NCBI RefSeq assembly: GCF_000002235.5
Contig: NW_022145612.1
Span: 15,182,809-15,246,808, forward strand
Direction: 5' to 3'
From: Strongylocentrotus purpuratus
Taxonomy: Eukaryota; Echinodermata; Echinoidea; Camarodonta; Strongylocentrotidae
Length of the DNA stretch: 64,000 nt
In this document: positions 1 to 10,467 of the stretch, piece after piece
Layout: each line of letters begins with the position of its first letter
How positions within the stretch are numbered: position 1 is the stretch's first letter
Program-made: the position numbers and the translations under genes
The notes under the pieces: model-generated
Databases searched by the model: none
Seen by the model: only the letters and a program-made list of their open reading frames with translations
Told to the model about the DNA's origin: nothing

Positions 1-163
1 CTAATTAAGCGCTTACCATCAAAGTCTCTAATTGCTATAACAAACAAAACAAATGATAAACAGTTACATATTAAAAAATATTACAAATAAAGTGATTATA
101 CATTTTCTTAAAGTACAGTTCATGGCACTTTATTTCTTTTCAAGAACAACATAGAACTCCTAC

Positions 164-279
164 CTTGTTCTATGTCTTGTTCTTGCTTTGTGATGAGCTT
201 CAAGACCCTCTGTCAGAGTTTTCAGTTTTGTTGGTTCCACTTGGGTGAAGGAATGATCTCCAAACCACATGACCCAAAC
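164..279 (-). CDS. MBD5: MBD5 exon: C-terminal half of the PWWP domain
   Basis: The exon reads [20 protein letters not shown], then [19 protein letters not shown], almost identical to the vertebrate PWWP second half ([16 protein letters not shown]). It has an AG acceptor at 280-281 and a GTAGGA donor ending at 163. It leaves phase 2 into an exon that must lie beyond position 1, so the annotated gene is 3'-incomplete here. Confidence 0.9.
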
Positions 280-3200
280 CTATCGTGAAGAACAGACATT
301 TTTTCTTATCAACAGTTTAAAAACAGACATGGTCCAACTTTGAGCGTACAGTCTGTGCAACTTTGCTTCCATGACAATGTACAGTTTATCCCTTTAATGA
401 ATTCATGATTTTCTACATGAAAATATTACTATTGTTGTTCCTAATATGTATATAGGTCATGCGAACAACTAAACTGTACTATTTTACACCATACCGAGTT
501 CCTGTTGCAAGACTGAAATATCTCTGGTTGGTCATAAAATCACAAGTGACTCCCCATGACTGAATACAACATGGAATCACGGACGATTAATTCAACACCC
601 AATGTTTACTCTTCACCGACTTCAACATATTTGAGAGCAATTCCTAAAGAACACAGTTTGAGAGTATTTACCTTGCCTTCTTCCTTTTTCTTTTGACCTT
701 TGACCTCTGCATCACTGACAACCTTCCCTGGCCAAGACGAGTATCCTCTGATCTGACCCCAGACCAGGTCTCCTGTCTCAACCTCAGGGCTGAAAGAGGA
801 TTCTTCATCATGGTTGGGAGAACAAGAAGCTTCATCTCCTGAAAATAAATCAGTGTATAAATAAATTAATTAATAAGAAGCAAAAAATTAAAAAAATAAA
901 AGGTAAAACACATTCACTGAAAGTAAGCAGTTTGTCCCACAATACAAAATTGCAACAAACTGAAGTGATACATTGTAAATATTCACTTCTGGGTAGCATA
1001 AGTCTCTATAAAAGAAGTTTCACGAGGGTGGGGGAAAGGCAAGCTAAAACAAATGTGTGCATCAAGGTCCGCCAAAATGTACATGTTTGGGTTAATCTAA
1101 TTTGCCCAGATTATGGGTGGTTGTAAAGGAGCAAATGCATTAAAAGGGACAGGGAAAATTATAAATTACCGGTACGGCAGAGATTACATTTTATATGCCC
1201 TGAAACTCTTTCAAAGGCCAAAGTCATACCTGCCAACATTTGAAAATGAGAATTAAGAATATTTAGCATGGTAAGTCTTTGAAAATAAGAAATCTGTACC
1301 CTTAACAGGCGTTCGCACATGCAGCGGCAGTGTAACTGGCAATACGCGGTAAATCTGTGCAAAAAAGCGAATACAAATTCGTTGCTCAATCATGCAGCCC
1401 TTCAACGCACGCAATACATGAACTCTCACATCGCGGCATATGATAAAACAAGCTTAATTTGGCTTGAGCAACAAACCCCCCCCCCAAAAAAAAAAAAAAA
1501 CAATCGAAATTTTGAAAATCCTAAATATTTGGGGTCCTAAAAATCCAGAAAAACAGAATATTCCAGATTATTTGGAAGGGTTGGCAGGTATGCAAAGTGA
1601 ATGAAAAAAAGAGTCATATCATACAGTGATAAAAAACAACATTTATAATTCACCAACACTTCAAACAGTACTCAATTGATGTTCTCCTCTATCAGCTAAA
1701 CAGTAAAAGCCAACAATTTCCCTAAATCTCTCTAGAATCACATCATCAAGTCTTCTTCATTTCGAAGAGTGCTCGTACAGTTGTCAAAATGTCAAAGGCC
1801 TTCCTGATTTCTATGTACAAATAAGTAAAGAACCATTTTTTATCCATAACCCATAACAAATAAATGTCTCCTGGATTACAAAAACATGTATAGGTAACTA
1901 GATGGATCTTTGATTGCACGCAGTCGAAAATATTGATAAGTAATGATTAGAGCGATTTTACAAACCAAAATCCAAAACGGAAGCAATTTTAAAAATTCTA
2001 GTTTAATTTCAATCCATTATTGGGTTCTCAGAATATTGTGATTATTTTTCATATACATGTATGACTCTTTGATCTTTGACCTCATGACCACAAAATCTAA
2101 TAAGTTCATTGGCTCAGCAAGAAACACGCATGTCTTGAGGTTGATGGTAATCTGTCAATCGGTCTTAATGATGATGTGACCACGAGGTACTTTGCATACA
2201 TAATGAGCCATGTGACCTTTGACCTTGTGACCCCAAACCTAATCAGTTCATTGGTTCTTGTAAGGACGGACAACTCCAAAACATGCCCCCAGCTACTTTG
2301 TTACGGCGGCATAAAAACAGCTTCCGCCATCACAAAAAATGACAGCACGTCAATGCACATGCAGGCCTCTATTCAACTATCCCCCCTAATGTAATTTCCC
2401 AAAACAAACTTAAGAAAGTTTGCATCGCGCAACTGACAGTGAACTTTGTACTCTTACAGGAAGTTATTAATTGGCATTGTTCTAATCTGATTTAAGGATC
2501 TCAAGTGCCTGGGGTTTAACTGTCATATAGATAATTGGTACCCTTGACATTCTGTCAAATATGCATTTCCCCAATTTTTATATTAGGTGAGCCAACATAA
2601 TCAACAGTAATATCTTTGATTCAGTTTATTTCTCTAACTTTATCCTCCTCATCAAAGCTTCATCAGTACATAGCCCAAAATTGAAGAAATACCAACAGAA
2701 TTGTGTACTGTAACTACATTAGATATTCCATTCCAACTTCATGATCATTTCTTCTTTCTTTGACCTTTGACATTCTGTCAAATATGCATTTCCCCAATTT
2801 TTATATTAGGTGAGCCGACATAATCAACAGTAATATCTTTGATTCAGTTTATTTCTCTAACTTTATCCTCCTCCTCAAAGCTTCATCAGTACATAGCCCA
2901 AAATCGAAGAAATACCATCAGAATTGTGTACTGTAACTATTCCAACTTCATGATCATTTCTTCTTTCTTTCTTTCTTTCTTTTCAGGGAGGGGGGGGGGG
3001 GGGGAGGTAACAATGTTAACATGCTTGCGGTTATCTTTGACATGACTGCTTCTTACCCCAATTATTCTTCAAGGCATCCATGGGCTGAAATATGTCTTTT
3101 TAATAAGTCACAATGTACCATGTATCCTCCATACCAAGATGAAGTGTACATAGATGTATGTATTATAGTATCGTATTCATGCAAAGAAGATGAAAGTATG

Positions 3201-6200
3201 AAACAGAGTTGATTTTGACATTTTTTATACAAACTTGAAGCTAATCTTGAGCTCTGGTATGGGCATTGTATGTCAAGAGAACATGGCTATAATTCATTCT
3301 GGATTGTTTACATAATCCTGCAGTAAACAAAAATAAACTCTGCCGATGCCTACTCTCAAGACAATCTCAACCTGGAAAATTGATTTAATCCGTCCAAATC
3401 ACCCATGGGATCCTGTAAGACCATATGTCACTCATTTTGGAACAATCATGTATACTTCCTGCCAAAATGAGTGTGCAAACAAGTACAATAATATTTTATG
3501 TAAATGAAACTGATCAGACTTACCAACTATTCCATTATCTGTTGACCTGTCCATAGCAGATGTCACACTATCACACAGATCAGCTGGTTTCTTGATCAGC
3601 TCAGAAACAGGAACCACCTCTTGTATGTTGTTCACAGAGGAATCCCTCAGGGCCACTCGACCACCACCACCACTACCACCATCTTTGATAGCCTGACACT
3701 TGGTTTCTGGTTTCATATCCTGGACAGCAGTGTTGTCTAGTTTGAAATCTGGCCGCATCTGACGTTCTTGTGATTCAGTTTTGTTCTCACTACTTGGAAC
3801 ATCCTCCAATAAATCTGCACTGCTTGCAGCAGCATCAGACACATCTTTGTCAGATCCTTCACTTGGAAAAGCAGTTGATTCTTGCACTTGGTCAGAAGCA
3901 TCAATCATCATTTTGTCCTTTGCTCCCTCTATATTGAGTTCATTATCAAGACCGCAAGGTGCAGGCGGTGAAGTACTTTCACTACCTTCACACAGGTCTG
4001 ATAGCATATCAACATCATATTTGCCTGAAGTAACAGGAACCTGTTCAAGAACTTCCATGGGTACAGATTCCTCGCAAGTGGACTGCATTACTGATTCTCC
4101 AGGTATGTCAATGACGCTAGCATCACACACAACATTGTCCACACAACTATCACTTGTATCTGATATAGCCTCCATAGGTTTAGTATTTGAATTTAAGTCT
4201 ACATCACAAACTTCTTCACTTGGGATTAAATGGTCACTGGAATTGGAATTGTTAGAATTTACATTGCACTCTGGTGACAGCCTTTCAACAGTCCTTTCAT
4301 TGCTATCTACATTTTCACTACTAATGCCTTCTGAACCTTCTTCTGATGATACTCTGGCACATTTCTCCTCTACTTCACATAGTTCTTTGGCATTTTCCAT
4401 ATCACATTTCAGGTCAGTTCTTATTAATTGGTTATCCAAGCCACTGTTCTCCACTGTTGTTTTGCGTTCAGAATCAGTTTCCTTTTCTCTCTCAAAATCA
4501 AGTTCTTTTCCACCCTCTAGAGTCTCTGTATCTGTTGCACATTGACCTTCAACCTGTGATGTATTCTCTTTAACCCCTTCACTACTGAGTTGTATTCCTG
4601 ACATTACACTATCTATTCCAGTGGTATGCCCTTTACTAGAATCTTCAGCATCAGCCTGACTGATTAATTCTGAATTTTCTGCACAAGAAGAGTCTTGGAT
4701 TGATTCATGCACCTTCAAACACAATGTGGAACAACCTCCTTGTGATTGGGGTGAATCTTTGGCTTTATCTTCACATGCAGCTTCCATGGGCAAGGCATTT
4801 GAATTTCTAGTAACATCAAACTCTATATCAGTATTTTCAATCTCTTGCACATCAGTGTTTTCTAAACGAAGCATTTGGTCTTGCAATGCTTCTGTACTAG
4901 AGCTGGCATCTCTTTCAATGTTGATGGTCACCTCATCTGCTGTACAATAGTTACTACTGCTGTCTTCCACTTGTGCAACTTGATCACTTGAGGCATCTTT
5001 TCCTGTCACTGGAAGTGAATATGTGACTACTGAGATCACCTCATCATTGCTCTGTTTTTTCACAGTGGAACCTTCGTTGTTGTTCAATTGGATGCTGGAT
5101 TCCAATGTCTTAACTGTGTCTTCGCATTGGGATATATCAGCTGCTGGATTGATTGCAAGTTTGTCTTCTTGAAGGCAGGTTTCAGAAATATTGTTAAAGG
5201 GAGACTTTAAGGGTTGGTCAGTCATTGACAACAATGCTGTAGCAACTTCCTGTTCTTCACTAACTGAGGGCATGGATGATGTGGTAGGACTCCCAGATTC
5301 CTGGACTTGATGTACTTCTTGTGCCTTGTCAAGAGGTGAAGTTGAACAAGTGATTTCAATTGCATTCCCAATTGCCTCTGAACTTTCTTTAGGAACTTCC
5401 ACAGATGTTTCAGCTGCCTCACTCACTGGTTCTCTTGAAACACACTGAGCATCCTCGACATTGTCTCCTGGTGCAGGGTGAATGACTGATTTATCGTGGC
5501 GTACATGTACACCTAAATTATTCAAACTGTCTTTGGAATTATCAAAAGTTTGATCCTGCTCAACTGGATGTTCAACCGTTTGCGTATCTTCACTTTCTAA
5601 ATCGCCTAGTGTTGAAGAGTACTGTTCATGTGTAGGTTCTGATGCTGCAAGACCAGAGAGATTTTGACCATCTGATAAAGAATCTGCACTGCTGGAGCAA
5701 TGCATAGTGTTTAATGGTTCATTGTCTTCAGCATTATGGGTTTTTACAGAGTCTCTAGGTAAAGAAAACAGTGGATCTAATTCAATAATTGGCTGTGATG
5801 TTTCTTTGGATACTGTCTGTTCCAATAATCCAACTGCTTGAGAAACAGGAACACCTGAAGGCGTATTCATAGTTTCACTGATAGTTTGAGTAATGGCCGA
5901 CACATCCTGACTGGAAGTATCTGAGTTTGCACTTGTGACAGCGGTCTGATTAGAGTTACGCAAGTCTGCAAGCATATCCTTCACCTTCTTGGGACCCGTA
6001 GATTTCATGTATAGTCGCTGCTGTTGCAGCTGAGGCAAGATATTCCTCAGCTGAGCATCTTCAAGAGCACTTTGAACAATGACGGGAAGACTATTGATAT
6101 TCTGTTGCTCAAGCTGTGGGACATGCATGTGTGTCCCAGAGACAAGCTGCTGATCAGGAAATGGAGGACGTACCATTCCTGGAATATGCGGTGGAGGAGT

Positions 6201-9200
6201 GTACTCGTGAATCTGGTTAGTTTGTAGTGGGTTGTGGAGAGGAGGATTCATGTGGGGATTCCTCATGACCATCTGTGACATAGCTGGTTGCCCAGGACTG
6301 TGGAAAGGCATCATCTGAGGCATTTGCCGATGAGGCAACATACCACCATGTGCAAGTAAACCATCTGCAGAAACACTCCTCTGATTTTTAGCCTTCCTTT
6401 TCCGCTTCTTGCTTGGAGCAAAGTCTAGTTCTGTTTCATGCATTGCAAAGGTTGGATTTTGGAGTCCTCCCCATGGCACTGGTGGGTAACCCATAGGACC
6501 AATCTCTGGTATTCCTGGCATTCTAGGGACCACATGTCCTGGTGGTACTGGCATTCTCGGTGGCACTCCTGGCATCATATCAACTGGATATCCATCTCTA
6601 AGTGGTTGCTGCACATTACCAGGTAATGCATGGTAGTATTGTTGCTCCATTTTTAACCTGTGTAACTCTTCTTCATTTATGACATGTTCCATTGGATGAT
6701 TACTTATAGGTTTGCTAGATTGCACTTCAAGAGAACTATCCTTGCCTTCTTCACTCTTTTCACACTTTGTAGGCTCTTCAGGCATAGTTTGGTTCTTAGT
6801 TGATTCACCCTCAATTTCTTTAGCCAGTGTTTCTGGACTCCCAACAGTACTTTCTGAGGTCTGACTGACACACTTTGCATGTGATGGTGAGGAATGAGTT
6901 TCAAAAGAACCTGAATCATGGAATTTCTCTTGGTCCACAGGAACATCCTTACATTGTGGTTCACATAAAGATTCTTTTCCCTCAGGTGGGTTTTCAGCAG
7001 TCCTTTTCTCACTATCTTGATGATTCATCTCTCCATCACCATCTACTTCACTTTGAGATTCCTGTACATCTGTAACACTAGATTTTCTTGTCTCAGGATT
7101 TTCAGATGGATTGTCTGTAGGTCCTGCCTGTACCTGGTTTATCACATGATTGACAGATGATTGCTCAGATTTCTCACTGGATTCTCTTTTTGCCTGTTCT
7201 TGGTGAGCTTTGATCATTTTGGTCAATTCCTCATGGGGGAGTTGTAGTAATTGACTGGCTAGGTTTGGCATCTTGCATACTGCTTCCTGCTGTTGTTTGT
7301 TAGCTAACTGGGCTCTTGCTGCGATGGACAGGAGATTACTAGCAGACATGGACCTGGTGTCAGATTCACAAAGTACATGCTGAATAGGAGAACAAGTGGT
7401 TGGCACTTCAACTTGATCTGCACTACGTGCCCTTTTCTTTTTCGGCCTGACTCCAGGATGTCGCATTCGTGGGAAGGTAGGACTAGTAGGTCCAGTCATG
7501 TACATTGATACATTCTCTCCAAACATGCCAGGCATGCACATCTGTGGATTGTTCGCTGCATGTGGATGTTGTGCCCTTGGAAACATGTTGCCCATTGGAG
7601 GAGACATCATTCCTTGAGGCATACCTCTAGGAATGGCACCAGGATGAAGATTGGCCATTGTTCCAGGATGCTGCTGCTGATTGAATTCACCTGGAAAAGG
7701 GAATCTCTGATGAGAAAAACGAGGCATACCTGGATTAGCAAACCTTGGAGGAGACATACCAGGCACACTGTGTCCAGGGAATGGCATCTGCTGCTGCTGC
7801 ATGTGCTGTTGGTTGCCAGCAAAGAACTCCCCTTGATTCTTAGGCTTACGCTGCTTCAAGTTTGTTCCAAACTGCTGATGGAATTCATAGAGCATTCGCA
7901 TCTGATGCTGTTGTGCCTCAATAGTATTGCGTTGCATGTGGGCATCAAAAGGGATAGAATCTATGTGATGCATAAGGTTCATCTGATTCATTTGTGGCAT
8001 AGATCCAGGATGCATGGAGTTGGGAAGCATGTTCGAGGCTGGGAAGTTTGGAAATTGCATCTCAGTAGCGAAGTTGGAGATGGGCTTACTTTTACTTGGA
8101 CCTGCAAAGTAAAGAGAATAAAATACTTATAGGTTTCTCAAGGAAATTCAGCTAAAAATGACACATTATAAAAGAGATATTAACAATTTCAGATTGATAT
8201 TCTACCACTCTAAAAATATAATCGATGCAATTGCACAACTGATTAAGAATAGTAAAATATTTTGAATTTTCAATACACTATTTGCCAATATATCTGGTGA
8301 TTTCATACTCAGACTCTAATGTCCTATGCTCAACGAACCCCTCCTCTCACCTATACTAGTTGTTTCTCTGAAAACCTTAATATAAAAACTGATATTCACA
8401 AATAAATGTTATCTTAAAAACTGGCAAAATGAAGATCATAAAAGAATACATTTCCAATATGAATATTGGTGTTTTATGCATGAATGTTCCATCCATCCTA
8501 CATGTATCTCTTGACTCACCAGGTTTGTTGGCTGTGACATTATCCTCCACCTTTGTAGTCTCCACACTGTCGAGCCAGGTTGCCATGGCAACCACTTTCC
8601 TTTTGTGATTGCACAGATTAGTGAGGCCATTGTCGTTACTGGCCTCCTGGGCTGTGCGTGGCTTGCAAAACACCCTTGGGTCAAAGTTGAAGACTTTGTC
8701 AAGGATGATCGGGCACTCAAGGCCACACTTGCAGGTGCCATCTGAGCTCAGGTAGGTCTGCACGGCCTCCGTCGACTGCAAGAGCTGTCCACTGGGGCTG
8801 TAAAGAAAAATTAAGATGAGACATGACTCTTCTACAGAAAACAAAAAATCCATTTTTTAAATACTATTTTAGCGTATATCAAGAGCAGTAAATATATTTC
8901 ATAGAGCTTCAAACAGATTTACTTAAGGAAAAACTAAAAAGGCAATTCATCAAAACTTTAAAAATATTCAAGCAAAATGTGACAATATTTGTAATATTTA
9001 TATGCACACAGCAAGTTTATGAAATATATGTACATTGCAATATATACATGTATGCATATACAACAAGTTATGAAATAGTAATGAATTCTCATTAGAAAAT
9101 AGAAATTTATAAAATATTTACTTTTTGGAGGATAATCATTAGGTATAAATCAGGCATTGAATCTACTTCTAGCAATTTGTAATATCTATACTGATGCAAC

Positions 9201-9316
9201 AGTAACCGACATCTTTGCTCACAACCTCACTCACTCACCTCATGTATACTACTTTCTCCTTGACAATGGCCCTCTTCCATCCTACAGGCACCACTGTCGG
9301 CTCCATCTCGCCAAAG
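164..9316 (-). CDS. MBD5: MBD5/MBD6 orthologue: MBD + PWWP chromatin protein (3' end outside window)
   Basis: Methyl-CpG-binding-domain protein of the MBD5/6 family. In vertebrates these are nuclear proteins whose MBD recruits the BAP1/PR-DUB H2A deubiquitinase rather than reading methylated DNA. Exons on the minus strand are 9316-9239, 8797-8520, 8101-3524, 838-672 and 279-164. All have GT-AG borders and matching phases, giving about 1,735 residues up to the window edge. The MBD (about residues 5-90) starts [10 protein letters not shown] and contains [11 protein letters not shown] and KVFNFDP, which are signature MBD5/6 sequence. The PWWP (from about residue 1664) contains [19 protein letters not shown] and then [16 protein letters not shown], as in vertebrate MBD5. 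The start is taken as the ATG at 9306 ([10 protein letters not shown]); an upstream noncoding exon is likely. The last exon, which should carry the end of the protein, is not in the window. Orthology is secure; the function is known from the family only. Confidence 0.93.
672..838 (-). CDS. MBD5: MBD5 exon: N-terminal half of the PWWP domain
   Basis: The exon reads [20 protein letters not shown] and then a lysine-rich end. The SSWPGK is this protein's version of the PWWP signature, as in vertebrate MBD5 (TSWPGK). The domain binds methyl-lysine histone tails and DNA in the wider family; for this protein that is inference. The acceptor CAG at 839-841 and donor GTAAAT at 666-671 are clear. The phase is 1 on entry and 0 on exit, matching both neighbours. 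Confidence 0.9.
1225..1592. mobile_element. 368-bp MITE with 6-bp target-site duplication
   Basis: Terminal inverted repeats start CATACCTGCCAAC at both ends, with weaker similarity extending ten or so bases further in. The sequence CAAAGT stands immediately outside on both sides (1219-1224 and 1593-1598), a perfect 6-bp direct repeat. There is no transposase reading frame, so it is non-autonomous. The superfamily was not decided. Confidence 0.75.
1905..2325. repeat. Dispersed ~400-bp repeat (copy 1) with nuclear-receptor-like motifs
   Basis: It is homologous over its length to 31,275-31,665. Shared landmarks are GCAGTCGAAAAT near the start, TTGACCTCATGACC, AATCTAATnAGTTCATTGG in the middle, a GGACGGACAAC stretch, and a final GGCGGCATAAAAACA. 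It has no coding content. It resembles abundant MITE-like repeats of marine invertebrates that end in GCCTCCG. The perfect DR1 TGACCTTTGACCT lies at 2213-2225. Confidence 0.65.
2546..2975. repeat. Tandem duplication, two copies of ~223 bp
   Basis: The segment beginning GACATTCTGTCAAATATGCA at 2546 recurs at 2769. The copies are nearly identical over about 200 bp (shared TTAGGTGAGCC, TCATCAGTACATAGCCC, TTCATGATCATTTCTTC). The second copy runs into a (TTTC)n stretch and a G homopolymer. It is intronic and noncoding. Confidence 0.8.
3524..8101 (-). CDS. MBD5: MBD5/6 giant internal exon (low-complexity central region)
   Basis: A single uninterrupted 4,578-nt exon (about 1,525 residues) between a CAG acceptor at 8102 and a GTAAGT donor at 3523. 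The N-terminal third is rich in Met, Pro, Gln and His (repeated PGM, MPP and HMQQQQMPF-like runs). The rest is acidic and Ser/Thr/Glu-rich and is probably disordered. Two similar basic motifs followed by an SAD tripeptide occur at about 7,430 ([11 protein letters not shown]) and 6,390 ([17 protein letters not shown]). They look like duplicated nuclear localisation signals. The long open frames on the opposite strand here are shadows. A very long central exon is also a feature of vertebrate MBD5. Confidence 0.92.
8520..8797 (-). CDS. MBD5: MBD5/6 exon with the main part of the MBD
   Basis: The exon encodes about 93 residues beginning [17 protein letters not shown], with the cysteine motif TCKCGLECP and then VFNFDP. 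It ends with the basic stretch [14 protein letters not shown], which aligns with LCIHKRKIIAVAT of vertebrate MBD5. Acceptor and donor are consensus. The donor leaves phase 1, which matches the start of the 4.6-kb exon (G+GT, then PSKSKPISN). Confidence 0.92.
9239..9316 (-). CDS. MBD5: MBD5/6 exon with start codon and first part of the MBD
   Basis: This short exon lies between a minus-strand acceptor (TTTAG before 9316) and a GTGAGT donor below 9239. From the ATG at 9306 it reads [12 protein letters not shown] and then [10 protein letters not shown], and it ends two bases into a serine codon. The next exon supplies the third base, restoring the canonical SPSG of the MBD. Seen directly: the frame, the splice sites and the family motif VPVGWKR. 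The reading frame continues a few codons upstream of this ATG within the exon, so an earlier start in another exon cannot be excluded. Confidence 0.85.
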
Positions 9317-9689
9317 CTAAATTGCCCAAATTAAATCACACAACCCGAGGTGTACTCTGAAAACATTTCCTCCTGTCCACACCCTTCGAGCAATCGATGA
9401 GCCACAGGGCGCTCAGCCTTGTGGCTTTCCTTGGTGATAGTACAAAGCACAGTAAGGAGATAGTCTGTACCCATTGCTAATGGTATGGAGAACTGATGAT
9501 CCCAAGGGCTTCACTAATTCATCTCAGTTTGTAAAGTTTACACAGATTTCATGGAATACCTGGTTGGTTGTAAAAAGAAAGAAGAAAAGAAAATGGGACA
9601 GATTCAATCAAATAGCAACAAATATTTGTAAATACTCTGACATGCTACATATACTATAATTGGTATTATATTATTATTCAAATCAATCA

Positions 9690-9850
9690 TTCACTCACTC
9701 ATTCAATTCACTCATTCATTCATTCATTTAATTCACTCATTTATTCATTCAATATTTCAATTCACTCATTTAGTCATTCATTTATTCATTCATTCATTCA
9801 TTCATTCACCCACTCCCTCGTTCAATTTACTCATTCACTCATGCATTCAT
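9690..9850. repeat. Degenerate ATTC tetranucleotide microsatellite
   Basis: Repeated CATTCATTCATT-type runs, interrupted by CACT and AATT variants, span about 160 bp. Confidence 0.8.
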
Positions 9851-9990
9851 CCATTAATACCACTCAAGGATCACTAGTTATCAACTACAATGTATGTACA
9901 TTGGTACTTTTCAAATTTCCTTTTCTCTTCTTCAGTTCTGGTCTTTTCTCTCTATTCTTATTTCACTCCCATTCCTCTCTCTCAGCTCTA

Positions 9991-10029
<39 letters not shown>

Positions 10030-10427
10030 TTGCTCTCTCTCTGCCTCTCTTCTTCCTCCTCTGTTTCTCTCTCTCACTTTCTGTCTCTCCTTCCTCCTCT
10101 CCACCTCTTTCTCTTCTGATGATGTTTTACAGTACAACATTCTTTAATTATCTGCTATTCTTACTGTGACCAATAATACCCAAGGAATTCCATTGTTCAT
10201 GTGCATTTTTTTAATACGTTATACTGTACTCATATCACACTTGTGATTAGCACACTGACAAGCCTCCAATTTTAATACTTTTTAATACTTTTTAATACCT
10301 TCTGAATGGAATTTGTATTGCATTTTATCACAATTTTCCAATGTTACAGTTAATTGAACTCACAATTTATCTGTAAACATTTTACTTGTTCATTTTTGGC
10401 TAGCAATATTTCATATCTTTTTTTTCT

Positions 10428-10430
10428 TCG

Positions 10431-10467
<37 letters not shown>
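10428..10467. repeat. (GTT)n microsatellite
   Basis: About 13 uninterrupted GTT units follow a T-rich stretch. Confidence 0.9.

Larger units (their letters stand above)
839..3523 (-). other. MBD5 intron before the PWWP exon, filled with repeats
   Basis: No coding sequence was recognised. The intron holds a 368-bp MITE, a ~415-bp dispersed repeat carrying a DR1 nuclear-receptor motif, a 223-bp tandem duplication and a run of about 15 G at 2,988-3,003. Each is listed separately. Confidence 0.6.

Noticed and set aside
17-34. 18-nt minus-strand segment with TTATAG acceptor and GTAAGC donor after the PWWP exon
   Set aside because: In the phase left by the exon ending at 164 it reads AGC AAT TAG and would stop the MBD5 protein at once, without the expected C-terminal tail. 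It is probably a chance pair of splice-like sites.
3781-4545. Long plus-strand open frame opposite the MBD5 giant exon
   Set aside because: Shadow of a Ser/Glu-rich coding exon; no family resemblance and no splice context.
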